From contig JACEFZ010011668.1 in assembly GCA_014155875.1 (NCBI GenBank), positions 25,001 to 89,000 of the forward strand: a stretch of 64,000 bases of DNA, in the 5' to 3' direction. The DNA comes from Cepaea nemoralis (taxonomy: Eukaryota; Mollusca; Gastropoda; Stylommatophora; Helicidae). Within the stretch, counting starts at the first letter, position 1, and every line of letters begins with the position of its first letter. The notes under the pieces are model-generated. The model was given only the letters and a program-made list of their open reading frames with translations, was not told the origin of the DNA and searched no databases. Position numbers and translations under genes: made by a program. Positions 30,423-40,450 of the stretch are shown here, in pieces.

Positions 30423-32047
30423 GCACAACCAATGTGGCACTTACTCTTAGAAATGTGACACATTCTGTTGTTGTTACTCTTGGTCCATCTTTCTAACCTT
30501 GTCAGGGGATTATATGATTTGCTCTGATCTTTTCCGAGATTAACTTCAAACATTGTTCTCTCTTTTTCAGTATTGAGGTTTCTCTCAAGGTTTTGTCGTG
30601 GTCTGACAAATGTTCTGGTTGGGTGTACTTGTCATACCTCGTTATATTATTCAACCACCATTCCGTGACATTACATTCTGTTCATATTTCTCAATCGATT
30701 GTCTGTGCATTCTCATCTCATAGTTATTGTGGCTATGCTGGTTTAAGGATTCTCCATTGGTTTACGTCTCGAATAAGGCTACAACTTCCTCTTACAGCAT
30801 TCTTAAATTTCCTCTCTATTCAGACGTGGTTCCCGTCGTCTATATTTAATGCACACTACTCGATTCTTTATGAGCACGCTATGTCAATGTTGTGGTCATG
30901 GTTCGAATATACTTCATGTATGTTATAGTCTCCCTTACCTCATCTTATGTCGGACCATGAGTTGTTTCCCTTTGTGAGCACACCTCGTTTACTGTTATGG
31001 AGAGTTGTTATTAATCTCTTTGATTAGCATCACCCTGTTGGCATGTTCTTTCTAGTCACCATCTTATGATGTTAATTCTATACCGCTATTGCTAAGCGTC
31101 ATTCGTCGGGCTATCCAGCATACGCGAAGGCAAGTTTGGTAACAATCGCGCACTGGGATTGCCAGGCGTTGATTCTTAGCATTACAACTTATTCTATTCG
31201 CCACTATACTTACGCTCATATATACATATCACATTATAACAATACAAAGTATTATAATAATAAAATTAGACATTGGATGTCATACAATTAATACATATAC
31301 AATAAATATACATCATTGATGCCTTCATGCGCATATAGGATAATGTTCTTGTCCTGTGAAAGTTATGCACACGGGATTACATCACTCGTGTTCAATGTTC
31401 ACTGTGGTGCTGGAATGTTTGGCATTTCTTCTTTCTCATATAATTGTTGACTTCTGTATATTCTGATATTGTCTTTCCTTCTGTATAGTTATTAACACTT
31501 CTCACCCAGTTTGGACAATTTGTAAGTCTGTTCTGTAAAACTGCTGGAATTCACACGTATACTGTAAAATTGCTGGAATTCACACGTATAAAACACAAAT
31601 TAAGTTCAGTGGCCTTAATTTTGAGTGTGGCCATGGTGCGTCTGTCTGTGACTGTCTTTGCCATAGTTTGCAGGTTGGCATCCGGTTCATTAAACTGATC
31701 ATCGGAACTGAATGTCTGTACTTGTGAAGCTGTCGTCGTTGTTCGTCGATTTAAAAAGGTGAATTCTGTAGATACTCGTTGGAAAACAAAGTCAATATGG
31801 GTATATCTTACTATTTGATACCTGAAATCACATGTTGAGTCTTACTGTTATGCTGGTGACACGTTTCACGATGAAGGACCTTTCATGCTGGTCTATACAA
31901 TGACGTGTGCTAGTATCATAGCGCTGGAGTCGTACAGCAGACAAGGCAACTCTGGAGTTACTGGATCTAAGGATATAAAGTGGGTTATGGTTAAAATTTT
32001 CCGAAAGGTGGGGATTTTCAAATTTTATGTTGAGATCATTTTGAGTG
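30423..32047 (-). other. LTR element 3' internal region without ORF
   Basis: No long frame on either strand and no RT, RNase H or integrase motif seen. It occupies the place where pol would be. Confidence 0.6.
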
Positions 32048-33199
32048 CTATCTCCAAACCTGCACTCGTACATGTGTGTATACATTCAATAGTTCAAACA
32101 ATAATAATACACCATGTATAGTTTTGAAATGTAATCGTGCATGTTTGTATGCTTCTCTGCAATTTGTGTATATTTTCCAAAATATGTAGGGTAATTTGTT
32201 GCTGATTTTTGTCAGTAATTCCACCGACTGATGATTTACATTGTTCAGCATAAGTATGTGTCTGAGTTGATTTGACATAATGTTTAGCAGTGGTAACACC
32301 AAACTTTGGTTCAACAGTAATGATATAAGTAACAAAGTTTGCTGGTTTGTCATGAGTAATATCATCTGTGTTGCGTCATGATAATGTGGAAATAAAACTG
32401 TCTGTGAAGACATTTGTTTTGTATTTACAATGAGTAGTGCAAGTATAACCATCCACTGTGTGCACTTGGTTATGTGTGTAGTTAACAGGGAGTACAGGAG
32501 GTATAGTATATACCATGGTGATTTGTGATCTTTCCTTGCCCTTGTGAAATGCTTGTTTTCTGCACCTTTTTCTTTGTGATGATACACACCAGTTTCTGTT
32601 TTTTCTTGTTTTGAGATGGTATGGTGTGGTACTTTGTTCTTTTCATCATGTTGTTGTATGATGAGTGGTGTAGTTAAGGCAGTACTTGTTGTGGTGTTAA
32701 CTTTTTGCCCTGTGTGAGTTTTGGACTCTGTGTAGTCTGTCATATTTAATACATTTCCAATTAATAAATCACAGCATGGATTGTCTAATAAAGCACAAGT
32801 TACTCTGCCTGATAGGAAAGGTGATTTTATATTGGCCCATGCCATACGGTATTTCTCTAATGTCCCTGAAACAGTTCTGCAATAGATGTACTCATCTAGG
32901 TAGTCTTTAGGATCAGCTAAGGTCTTCCGAAGACCAATAAGACAGGACCCTGTGTCGCGTACACATGTGCATACTGTGTCATTGATGTAACCTTCATGGA
33001 ATGTTAGTTTTCCTAACGACAGTCTTGAGGTTTTGTTCATTTCCTCACCTTCTTGTTGAGTGTTGACCTCTTTACATAAGGAATGAGGTTGAGTGATGTT
33101 AACAACATTATTGAAATATGGTACAAAGTCTGATGGGTAAAACTCAGTTTGTTCTGAATTTGCAGTGTTTGTTCTTGTTTTCATCTCTGTGATGTTCAC
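32048..33199 (-). CDS. LTR element pro (aspartic protease) region
   Basis: A 383-codon frame, open upstream of the nominal start and in the -1 frame relative to gag. At residues about 75-160 it shows a retropepsin of the Ty3/gypsy kind: 'TCVRDTGSCLIGLRKTL' with the catalytic D-T-G, a flap-like middle 'YRMAWANIKSPFLSGRV', and the C-terminal 'CDLLIGNVLNM' (the [IL]-[IL]-G-N motif). Function: maturation of the gag precursor. After about residue 170 the sequence becomes low-complexity and then a hydrophobic stretch that looks like an out-of-frame read. The RT that normally follows within ~100-150 residues is missing. The start codon is not meaningful, because expression is presumably by frameshifting from gag. 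Confidence 0.75.
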   Translation of the reverse strand: MNITEMKTRTNTANSEQTEFYPSDFVPYFNNVVNITQPHSLCKEVNTQQEGEEMNKTSRLSLGKLTFHEGYINDTVCTCVRDTGSCLIGLRKTLADPKDYLDEYIYCRTVSGTLEKYRMAWANIKSPFLSGRVTCALLDNPCCDLLIGNVLNMTDYTESKTHTGQKVNTTTSTALTTPLIIQQHDEKNKVPHHTISKQEKTETGVYHHKEKGAENKHFTRARKDHKSPWYILYLLYSLLTTHITKCTQWMVILALLIVNTKQMSSQTVLFPHYHDATQMILLMTNQQTLLLISLLLNQSLVLPLLNIMSNQLRHILMLNNVNHQSVELLTKISNKLPYIFWKIYTNCREAYKHARLHFKTIHGVLLLFELLNVYTHVRVQVWR

Positions 33200-33273
33200 T
33201 TTTTTTAAGTTCTTTGCTGAACTGTCTGTTGTAATGTTTATGGCTGCATTTGCTTTTGCTATCTGTATTCTTT

Positions 33274-34158
33274 TTACACCTTCACATTCAAAACGTCTGT
33301 GGCCATAAGCAAGGCAAAAATGACATTTTGTTCTGTATTTCCTTGATTTACCTTCCCCAGTTTTTGTGCTATTATAGTATTTAGGTATTCTTGATAAGTG
33401 GGATTCTTATCGCATATTCCATTTTCTGTATGTGGGGTGCTACAATGTTTGCACAGCACTGGTTTTGTTTTCTGTGGTTTGTTATGACAATCTGTGGCTG
33501 CAGATGCCGTTGCTTTCACAGTATTTTCCTGCTGAGTGTTCTTAACCAGGTTTATACTTTGGTTGTAGTATTCGCGGCATTTTTCTAGTAAGTTTTTGAT
33601 AGGTTCTGTTTTGTGTTCTTCTAAATATTTTCCGCATTCGGCTGGTAGTGTTGATTTTAGTTTTTCTATAAGCAAGAAATTTATTACTCCTTGATTGTTG
33701 TCTGAATGTTTAATTACCATTATTAGTTTTGTGAAAGCTGCTTCTAATTCCCTTACATACTGGGTGAATGACTTGTCTGTGGCTGGTTTCACATTTTGTA
33801 TTTCTACTTCTATAGTCTCGAAAGAGGTTAGATAGTGTTTTAATATCCTTGTTTTAAAATATTCATAGTCTTCACTTTTCATATCTGGTATGATCTTCTG
33901 TATTTGTTTGTCATCTATTGGTAAGTATCTTCTATACCATACATACCAGCGAATTTTTGGAATTTTATAGTCTTGCATTTTCTTCTCAAATTCCTGTGTC
34001 CAATCACGTATTAGGTTATGTTGTCTGTTACAATTTTCTTCGTCTTGTGCATATGTACGTTGGAAAAAAACGTGCAACTTTCTGTAATGTTTTGTGCCCC
34101 AGAAATCTGATCGTTCTCGAATTGGTTCATCATCTGAACTGCCTTCACTACTGAACAT
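33274..34158 (-). CDS. LTR element gag
   Basis: A 294-codon frame starting ATG about 370 bp after the 5' LTR. The N-terminus is acidic ('MFSSEGSSDDEPIRE'), followed by a Gag/retrotrans_gag-like helical capsid region ('KSEDYEYFKTRILKHYLTSF', 'SFTQYVRELEAAFTKL', 'LPAECGKYLEEHKTEPIKNL'). Near residues 235-250 is a Cys-rich segment 'CKHCSTPHTENGIC'. A canonical zinc knuckle, C-x2-C-x4-H-x4-C ('CHFCLAYGHRRFEC'), lies at about 33330-33289 in the -1 frame, overlapping the gag end and open into the protease frame. Structural protein forming the retrotransposon particle and binding its RNA. I infer gag-pro expression by -1 shift or a recent indel. Confidence 0.78.
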   Translation of the reverse strand: MFSSEGSSDDEPIRERSDFWGTKHYRKLHVFFQRTYAQDEENCNRQHNLIRDWTQEFEKKMQDYKIPKIRWYVWYRRYLPIDDKQIQKIIPDMKSEDYEYFKTRILKHYLTSFETIEVEIQNVKPATDKSFTQYVRELEAAFTKLIMVIKHSDNNQGVINFLLIEKLKSTLPAECGKYLEEHKTEPIKNLLEKCREYYNQSINLVKNTQQENTVKATASAATDCHNKPQKTKPVLCKHCSTPHTENGICDKNPTYQEYLNTIIAQKLGKVNQGNTEQNVIFALLMATDVLNVKV

Positions 34159-34511
34159 TTTCTGTTACTTGCTATTTAACTCTACCAACCATGACGTTTA
34201 CCCAAGAAAATCAAAGAATGCAGATTTGGGTAATTAGCAATCAAAATTAATCAACTTATCTTTCTCTGCTGACTACTCGAACGCTTGATGTACAGGAACG
34301 TGATTCTTGTGATGGTTACCGCTGACCTGGTCTGGTTACGTCGGTCGCTTTGTAGAATTGAAACCTGCTGTGGAAAGAAATGATGTTATTTTCGTTCTGA
34401 CTTTGTTAACAAATCTCCAATTTATACAAAATTATGACTTAATCTTCTTCTTCTTTACAAAAGTAGCGTTCTTTTGTGCGTTCTACATGAGCATGTGGTT
34501 CATGTGTACTT

Positions 34512-34520
34512 CTGACACCA
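34512..34520 (-). promoter_or_regulatory. Primer-binding site, tRNA-Leu type
   Basis: TGGTGTCAG on the element strand, complementary to a tRNA 3' end CTGACACCA as in many Leu tRNAs. It lies seven bases after the conservative LTR end at 34528. Confidence 0.65.
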
Positions 34521-34527
34521 TTATACC

Positions 34528-35124
34528 TGTCAGAGTCCTAATTGGTAGCTCTGTTTGGCTCGGTGGACTTTGACAGGCAAATTACAACATCTACGACACA
34601 TCTACTAATAACACATGAATGCAATCGGAAACTGGCAGGAGCGATCACCTGAACAATCATTTATTACAATATATATTACAACATAGTCGCACTTCACGCT
34701 CAAACAATCGTTCACCACTAACAGCCACGCGCTAGCTCACAATGGCGATCTTTACACTGTCGCCCGCATGATCATTCACAATCACAACTTCACATCATCC
34801 CCGCACATATCACAGTTAGTACATTCCTCGAATATCACTACACAACGTTCATCTCCATGTATCCGTCACAACCACTATCGTTCTATCGTTCTAGCGTTCT
34901 CTAGATCTCCACACGTCCGTCTCTATTCGCTGCCTCACACACACTGCCTCTCTCCTGGTTGACCTTCCCCCATCACGTGGCTCTGTTCACGGGATTCTTG
35001 CCTGACCGTCCACTAGCCAAGCCGTGGCGTCTCTTACTGCCCTTTACCTGAGTCATGCTTACACTGACTCTCGCTTACATACCGGCACTTACATTCTTCC
35101 TTACACATGTCATATAAGACCATG

Positions 35125-35127
<3 letters not shown>
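34528..35127 (-). repeat. 5' LTR
   Basis: Element-strand upstream LTR. It differs from the 3' LTR at about five or six of 600 positions (for example near 34552, 34647, 34989 and 35022). It should carry the promoter. The plus-strand flank returns to (TA)n at 35128. Confidence 0.92.

Positions 35128-35221
<94 letters not shown>
35128..35221. repeat. (TA)n microsatellite, right flank of LTR element
   Basis: TA repeats with two phase breaks (tatta), continuing the tract at 29724-29811. Confidence 0.96.
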
Positions 35222-35830
35222 TGTTTGTACACTTTCCTTCCACAAATCCATAATGTTCCAGTAAAATTTTCTGTCTTGGTCATTTCATTAAATTCTGAGT
35301 AGGACCTTAGTGCCATGATTTATGAGGTTAATCGTACGAAAATTTTAGTATTCAGTTGCTTCTGGTCTCTCTGGTATAGCTATAAATACAGATTTCGGCA
35401 TATCGCTCGGTAGATATCCACTGCTGTAAATAGCCTTTAATAATTTGGTTAATACATCTACTCCAAATTCTCCCATTACTTCTAATTTTTATATTTTTGA
35501 TTCCACCTGGCCCAGCTGTTTTTCCTTTCTTCGTATGTGTGACAGTGTCAACGACATCTTTATTTAGAATAATTGGACCTTCTAATTTACTTTCTTCTGT
35601 TAATTCTTCCTTTTCTCCAAATATAACTCTCTTATATACATGTTACACCTCATCATTATAACACCTTCCTCCAATAATATCTTTCCTATTTTTGATTTTA
35701 AACTCCTTATATTTATTCATATTTTGCTTCCTGTGAGCATACTGGTTTGTCTGTGCATATTGTTGTATCTTTAATAGAATTAAATTCATTTTTCTTGCAC
35801 TGCTCGTTTAACTAACTTTCTTTTGCTGTA
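35222..35830 (-). pseudogene. LINE E, N-terminal RT part
   Basis: Minus-strand coding remnants: 'GEKEELTEESKLEGPIILNK' and 'KKGKTAGPGGIKN' (the K..GPD/GGI motif before the fingers) at about 35620-35480, then decaying frames down to 'GKCTN' at about 35225. In order and strand it is the missing upstream part of the RT at 29035-29723, so the two pieces were one LINE before the TA/LTR block intervened. Confidence 0.65.
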
Positions 35831-35952
35831 ATGATTCATCACTTCACTGGAACAAGTAGATAAGAAACTCACTACTCGCCACACATAGATATAAAAAGAC
35901 ATCCTCAAGCATTTCTATCTTTAGGACACAACTAATTCTTACGCCAGGACTT

Positions 35953-36058
35953 AACATCAACGGAAGGATAATATAAATCTTATATATGCTATCATGGGAA
36001 GAATAATATACAATCTTAGATATACTATTAACGGAAGGATAATAGACAGAGAAAAAAA
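35953..36058. repeat. 36-bp minisatellite, piece 1
   Basis: About 2.5 units of the family 'atcaacggaagaataat...caatcttagatatgct'. The family recurs at 37085-37178 and 42514-42570. Confidence 0.7.
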
Positions 36059-36305
36059 TATTAGTGGATTCTGGATTCATCAAGATATAACGATACTATT
36101 TAAAAGTATATAAAGACCTTTTAACAGGTCAATATTGAAGACATATGCTCCAAGGAAAGATCATTGTGATGAGCAGTTAGATGAATATTACCAATATGAA
36201 TATGGCGACTTGGTCTGATTGAATCGTGTCAGTGTGGTTTTCGTTGGATCAAGAATGGGGCGGGGCATTCATGGTACGAATCGTTGCTACGAAGTTGAAA
36301 ACGTA

Positions 36306-36485
36306 CGACTCTCATCTCATCTAATCTTGTTCCTCTTGTACCTTGCGGTGTCGAGGTGAAGTATAAACAGCGGGAGAATGCCCGCTTATGGGCTTCATGG
36401 TTCGAGATTCGCATGGACTCTGCTGTTTCTCTGTCCATCGTTTACGTGGTCGGCTCTTCTTCCTGTACATCATTGCTTGTTGCGG
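36306..36485. repeat. Dispersed repeat R5, copy 2
   Basis: Matches 4165-4335 (for example 'cctcttgtaccttgcggtg', 'gagaatgcccgcttatgggc'). It is interrupted by SINE3 at 36486, and its last 15 bp are duplicated at 36878-36892. Confidence 0.65.
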
Positions 36486-36877
36486 GGTTGAGTGGTCTCG
36501 AGGTATGGTGTCCGCCTCGAGTGCTGGAGATCCCGGGTTCAGGCCCCGGTGAGGACCAGGATTTATTTCACGTGGACTTCTAGCAATAAAATTCCCCCTG
36601 GTCTCTGGGTAGTGAGATCGGACGCCCGTGTGTATTGTTGCGCACGTAAAATATCCCCTAGCAGTTTAAAATCGAAAAATAGTAGCCCAACGGCGCTGGC
36701 CGGGCAAAATTTCGAGTTAAAAATCTACCCGAAGTATTTCCGGATCCTCGCCGATGCAACGGAGTTCGTGCATTGAGCCGAGTTTCTCCAGACTCAGGTT
36801 TGAGTTAGGAAAACGGAGCACTTATGGGTTAAACAGTGTGCCGTGATGTTGATCCAACGACTAAACTAAACTAAACT
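36486..36877 (+). mobile_element. SINE3, intact, 15-bp perfect target duplication
   Basis: 392 bp. The tRNA-like head has A box 'gtggtctcgaggtatgg' and B box 'gggttcaggcc'. A body follows ('gtgagatcggacgcccgtgt', 'ggccgggcaaaatttcgagt'), and the 3' end is (CTAAA)3. 'cattgcttgttgcgg' at 36471-36485 is repeated exactly at 36878-36892. The family is also at 27981-28386 and 28857-29005. It is unusually long for a simple tRNA-SINE. Confidence 0.93.
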
Positions 36878-37084
36878 CATTGCTTGTTGCGGTATACTGT
36901 TAGTTGGTAACCTACTTGCATGGCCATACCACTTGACTTGCTGACTTCTGATAACATCTATATAACCCTAACTTTCTGATTTTCTTTCTTCTTGATACAT
37001 TGAGTATTCTTCTCGGGAATCTCATTTCCGTTGTAATTTGTTTTTTCAATGTTTCTGTCATTGTCCAGGCTTGGCATTTGGTAG

Positions 37085-37178
37085 ATATGATATCAACGGA
37101 AGAATAATGTGCAATCTTAGATATGCTATCAACGGAAGAATTATTGGCAATCTTAGATATGCTAGCAACGGAAGTCTT
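37085..37178. repeat. 36-bp minisatellite, piece 2
   Basis: Two full units plus a partial ('atcaacggaagaataatgtg' + 'caatcttagatatgct'), ending exactly where LINE A starts. Confidence 0.8.
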
Positions 37179-37484
37179 GATTGCAGACAATGAACAGGAC
37201 CTGCAACATTTAGTAGATGCGGTTTTTACACACAGTGAACAACTAGGGTTTGAATTGAATTGTAACAAGACACAGATTAGGGCCGTCACTGGGAAGAAGG
37301 AAATACCACAATGTAATATACAAGTAAATGGGTATATTCTTAAACAAGTGAATAGGTACAGTTATCTTGGAACAGTCATAACATCTGATGGAAGATCCCA
37401 TGAAGAAATTAGAAAAAGAATTGCCATTGCGAAGGTAGCATTTTGTAAGATGAACAACATACTGACCAATAACAGATATCAATT
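37179..37484 (+). pseudogene. LINE A, upstream half of a split copy
   Basis: A 5'-truncated LINE A starting just after the RT YADD box. The plus-strand frame 37123-37641 contains 'DLQHLVDAVFTHSEQLGFEL', 'KKEIPQCNIQVNGYILKQVN', 'RYSYLGTVITSDGRSHEEIR' and 'NNILTNNRYQ', then runs into the tail of the inserted I-type LINE. The downstream half resumes at 42051. The 36-bp minisatellite lies immediately on both outer sides. Confidence 0.85.
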
Positions 37485-37940
37485 CTTCTTCTTCTTCTTC
37501 TGCATTCATCCGGATTTTTTTCTCGGATGTGACTGCGTTGTGCCTGTTTACAGCAGAGCTGCGTTCTTGCGCCGTCAAGCCGACACATCCGACTTCTGCG
37601 GGCATTTGTTGACCGGGTTAACCTTCCCGGGGGTTTCTTAGGACGTTTGAATCTCACTGTTGTGGTGTTATACCCCATCCTAGCTGGCCCATATAGAACA
37701 GCCAAAGACATCCTGGTCAACCCTCAAGGGAATACAGGGGCAAACCATGGGCATTCCCCGCCATCCAAGGAGGCTTCCATACTTGCAGAGCCATCACACA
37801 GCGCTCTGGTACTGGGCTCATCTAAGGAATCGTCACGTCCTGCACATGGCTGCTTAGCCTCACTTCCGTATATTGGGCTTTCCGTTCACCATAGGCTGTT
37901 CCTCCGGAAACCAGAATAATGCAGTCTGCAGATGACATCC

Positions 37941-38150
37941 ACACAGTGAGCTTTCGATTAAGACTTTCCACATAATGAATTTGCTATCCAAGCAATATTC
38001 CATTTCGTGCCACTAGGACACTTTTTCCACCTTTTATGAAGCCCACACAGTGAGCTTTCGATTCGGACTTTTCACGTAATGGATTTGCTATCCAAGCAAT
38101 ATTCCATTTCATGCCTCTGGGACGCTTTTGTAACCGACATACCTGTGGTA
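37941..38150. repeat. 103-bp tandem duplication in the I-LINE 3' region
   Basis: 'cacacagtgagctttcgatt' at 37941 and 38044, with flanking 'tgctatccaagcaatattcc' in both copies. Confidence 0.85.
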
Positions 38151-38367
38151 TGAAGTGTGGCAGTCTAAATACATCTTCATGCACCTTTAGATGTCAACCT
38201 GAATGTAGTTAAAGTAAGCTGTAGTCAACTTGAGCTTGTTGATATCTCCATAGAGCTTGTCCTCAAATGAAGCAGGCGTGGGCCAAAATATCTTTCTCTG
38301 TTCTGCATATATTGGGCAATCCTGCATCAAATGTTTAGCTGTCATTTTACGAGTTCCACAATTACAT

Positions 38368-38598
38368 TCATCGGTATCTACCTATCTTTAGTTTATTGAA
38401 CAAGTGGTGTTTCAGCCTGTTATGTCCTGTGCGGAGTCTGAAGATTGCTACTTGTTCTCTTCGGTCGAGTTTGTAATATGCATCATCCTTCTGGTGGCCT
38501 GGATGCTCTGATTCCCATTTGGTTCTATAAGTGCTTTTTATAAACCTTTTTGCCTCATTATAGGTTATGTCTATGTCAGGCTGTGGTAAGTCGTCCAC
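38368..38598 (-). pseudogene. I-LINE C-terminal region
   Basis: A 76-codon frame 'DDLPQPDIDITYNEAKRFIK', 'REQVAIFRLRTGHNRLKHHL'. The FRLRTGH-x-RL..HL block follows the RNase H domain in I- and Jockey-type LINEs and is normally followed by a C-rich 'CPC/CG' motif. On the minus strand, 38370-38330 encodes a Cys-bearing continuation in another register. Confidence 0.7.
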
Positions 38599-39010
38599 CC
38601 TCTTTTGCTAGTCTGTCAGCCTCTTCATTTCCAGGTATACTGCAATGTGATGGGATCCACTGTATTACAACTTTTTTGGATTTCTGGCATAGACCATGGA
38701 GTGCTGCTCTTAGGTCAGCTAGTTCTGTGCTGTTTTGCTCTTCAGTATTGAGACAGCTGACTTTGCATCTGTGAAGATAGCTATTTGCTTCTCTTTATTT
38801 TCCTCCATCAAGAGCATTTCTGCTGCAGTTTTCAAGAGCCTCTACCTCCGCTTTGAAGTTACTTGAAAATTTTCCAGTTGCCACTGACTGTGTTTTTATC
38901 ACTCCATTTTTTAAATTAGGAGAATTCCTCCTCCTCCATTCTTAATTGAATCTTTGGCTGATCCATCTGTATATGCATGGGTCCAATTGCTGCTTGGGTA
39001 ATGTTCTTTT
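38560..39010 (-). pseudogene. I-LINE RNase H domain
   Basis: A minus-strand type I RNase H, split by frameshifts. In order: 'YTDGSAKDS' (first Asp), 'FKAEVEALEN' (Glu), 'IFTDAKSAVSIL' (second Asp), and 'QWIPSHCSIPGNEEAD' (His and last Asp). All four acidic positions of the D-E-D-D site can be read, although no single frame spans them. It removes template RNA during target-primed reverse transcription. Confidence 0.75.
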
Positions 39011-39023
39011 ATGTAGTTGAGGG

Positions 39024-40304
39024 TTATTTTCTTCTTTCGGTTTCATGCTGAGTGTTCTTTTTCTCAATACCAGGAATGTTTTCTATCATCTCAGGCAGTT
39101 GCTGCTGTCTCCAAGCTGGGAAGTTGTGTGCATTGTAAATGGGCTTGACTGTTGATATGTTAAGTATGGGATCTGCCCTAATCTTTCGTTTTGCAGTTTC
39201 TACAAAGTTGCTACGCTTCAGTCTTCCTTTTCCAAAACCATTAAACCTGTTATACATAGGGTGGTCTGTCAATCTTCTAAATTTTTCTGCTTGTTGCTGG
39301 GCTCTGCTATCTCTTCTGTCCTGCATTGGTTGTAAACAAGTGATCTTTTCTAGTTCATTAATAGGCGTTGTCTTCAGGCTTCCAGTTATGATTCGCATTC
39401 CTTGGTTTTGGACTCTACTTATTTTGTTAAAGTTTGACTTAGCTGCTGTTGCCCAAGCTGCAATGCCACATTCCAGTACTGGCCTCACCCGTCCAGTATA
39501 TAACTTCTTGAGAACTTTCTCATCTGCTCCCCACGTTGTACCAGCAAGCTTTTTCATGATTGCCATTCTCTGCCTTGCTCTTGTTCGATTTTTCTCAACC
39601 TGTGTCTTCCATGTCAGGCGACGATCAAAGGTGACTCCTAGATAGTTTGGATTTTCTTCATGGCGCAATATTTTTCCATTCAATACCAGCTTAGGTTGCT
39701 GAGTTTTATTTGAGAGGGAGAACACTGTGCATGTTGTTTTCTCCTCACTTATCTTCACTAGCCATGATTTTGACCAGTCCTCTAGCGCTAATAAGGCTTG
39801 CTGTATTCTGCTGTTAGCTGTACTAATATATTCTTCAGATGTCCATATGGCTAGGTCATCTGCAAAGGAGGATGTGTGTACTCTGGCTGGAAAATTTTCT
39901 GTGATGTCATTTATATATGCTAGGAATAATGTTGGTGAAAGAACTCCTCCTTGGGGGACACCTTGCTCCAACAGCATCATTTTGCTTGTTTGTCCTTGTA
40001 CTTTTGTCCTGGCAGTTCTGTTCTCAAGGTAGTGGCTGATCCATTTATACATTTTTCCACAAACATGCATGTTTTGCAGTTTTACTTTCAGTCCTTCCTT
40101 CCATACTTTATCAAATGCTTTTTCTAAATCTATCCAGACTGCTAGTGTGTGCTTTTTCTCTTGGAAGGCATCCTCTATTTCCTGAGCTATATAGGTTATT
40201 TGATCTTCAGTGGATCTGTACTTTCTGAATCCTGCTTGGTGTGGTGTTAAGAGTTTGTTTTCTTCCAAATGCCATGTTAGCCTGCCATTGATAATGCGTT
40301 CCAT
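39024..40304 (-). CDS. I-LINE reverse transcriptase
   Basis: A 426-codon open frame, the longest credible coding frame in the window. RT motifs in order: 'HQAGFRKYRSTEDQI' (about 22-36), 'AVWIDLEKAFDKVW' (motif A, catalytic Asp), 'GVPQGGVLSPTLFLAYIND' (motif B), 'SFADDLAIW' (motif C, catalytic FADD), 'CTVFSLSNKTQQPKL', 'PNYLGVTFDRRLTWKTQ' (thumb region), and 'VLECGIAAWATAAKSN'. The upstream RT block ('GYRPISLLSCIGK', 'PVPKKGKD') lies just before the ATG in the same region (40390-40305), so the true polypeptide extended upstream. It copies LINE RNA at a nicked target. The catalytic residues are intact, but neighbouring domains are frameshifted. Confidence 0.88.
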   Translation of the reverse strand: MERIINGRLTWHLEENKLLTPHQAGFRKYRSTEDQITYIAQEIEDAFQEKKHTLAVWIDLEKAFDKVWKEGLKVKLQNMHVCGKMYKWISHYLENRTARTKVQGQTSKMMLLEQGVPQGGVLSPTLFLAYINDITENFPARVHTSSFADDLAIWTSEEYISTANSRIQQALLALEDWSKSWLVKISEEKTTCTVFSLSNKTQQPKLVLNGKILRHEENPNYLGVTFDRRLTWKTQVEKNRTRARQRMAIMKKLAGTTWGADEKVLKKLYTGRVRPVLECGIAAWATAAKSNFNKISRVQNQGMRIITGSLKTTPINELEKITCLQPMQDRRDSRAQQQAEKFRRLTDHPMYNRFNGFGKGRLKRSNFVETAKRKIRADPILNISTVKPIYNAHNFPAWRQQQLPEMIENIPGIEKKNTQHETERRK

Positions 40305-40450
40305 TAATTTTCCTATACAGCTAAGTAGACTGATAGGTCGATAGCCATTTGGTTCTTCCAGGTCTTTTCCTTTCTTTGGGACTGGTATTAGTATAGCTTC
40401 CTTCCATGCCTGTGGGACTATTCCTCTCTTCCAGCTGTTATTTAGGACTG

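Larger units (their letters stand above)
29813..35127 (-). mobile_element. Ty3/gypsy-type LTR retrotransposon, pol-deleted
   Basis: A 5.3-kb element on the minus strand with 600-bp direct LTRs, TG...CA ends, a polypurine tract next to the 3' LTR and a tRNA-Leu-type primer-binding site next to the 5' LTR. The internal 4.1 kb encodes gag and an aspartic protease, but I find no reverse transcriptase, RNase H or integrase in 32047-30413. It must have relied on enzymes in trans, or be a recent internal deletion. It sits in a TA microsatellite, which masks its target duplication. The LTRs differ at about five or six positions, so it is young relative to its surroundings. Confidence 0.9.

Noticed and set aside
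32048..32700. C-terminal half of the protease frame as a membrane/envelope protein
   Set aside because: The hydrophobic stretch lacks a signal peptide, Cys pattern or clear transmembrane organisation, and looks like an out-of-frame read of decayed sequence.
39139..39645. 168-codon plus-strand frame and others at 39727 and 40924
   Set aside because: Shadows of the minus-strand I-LINE RT and endonuclease-RT linker.
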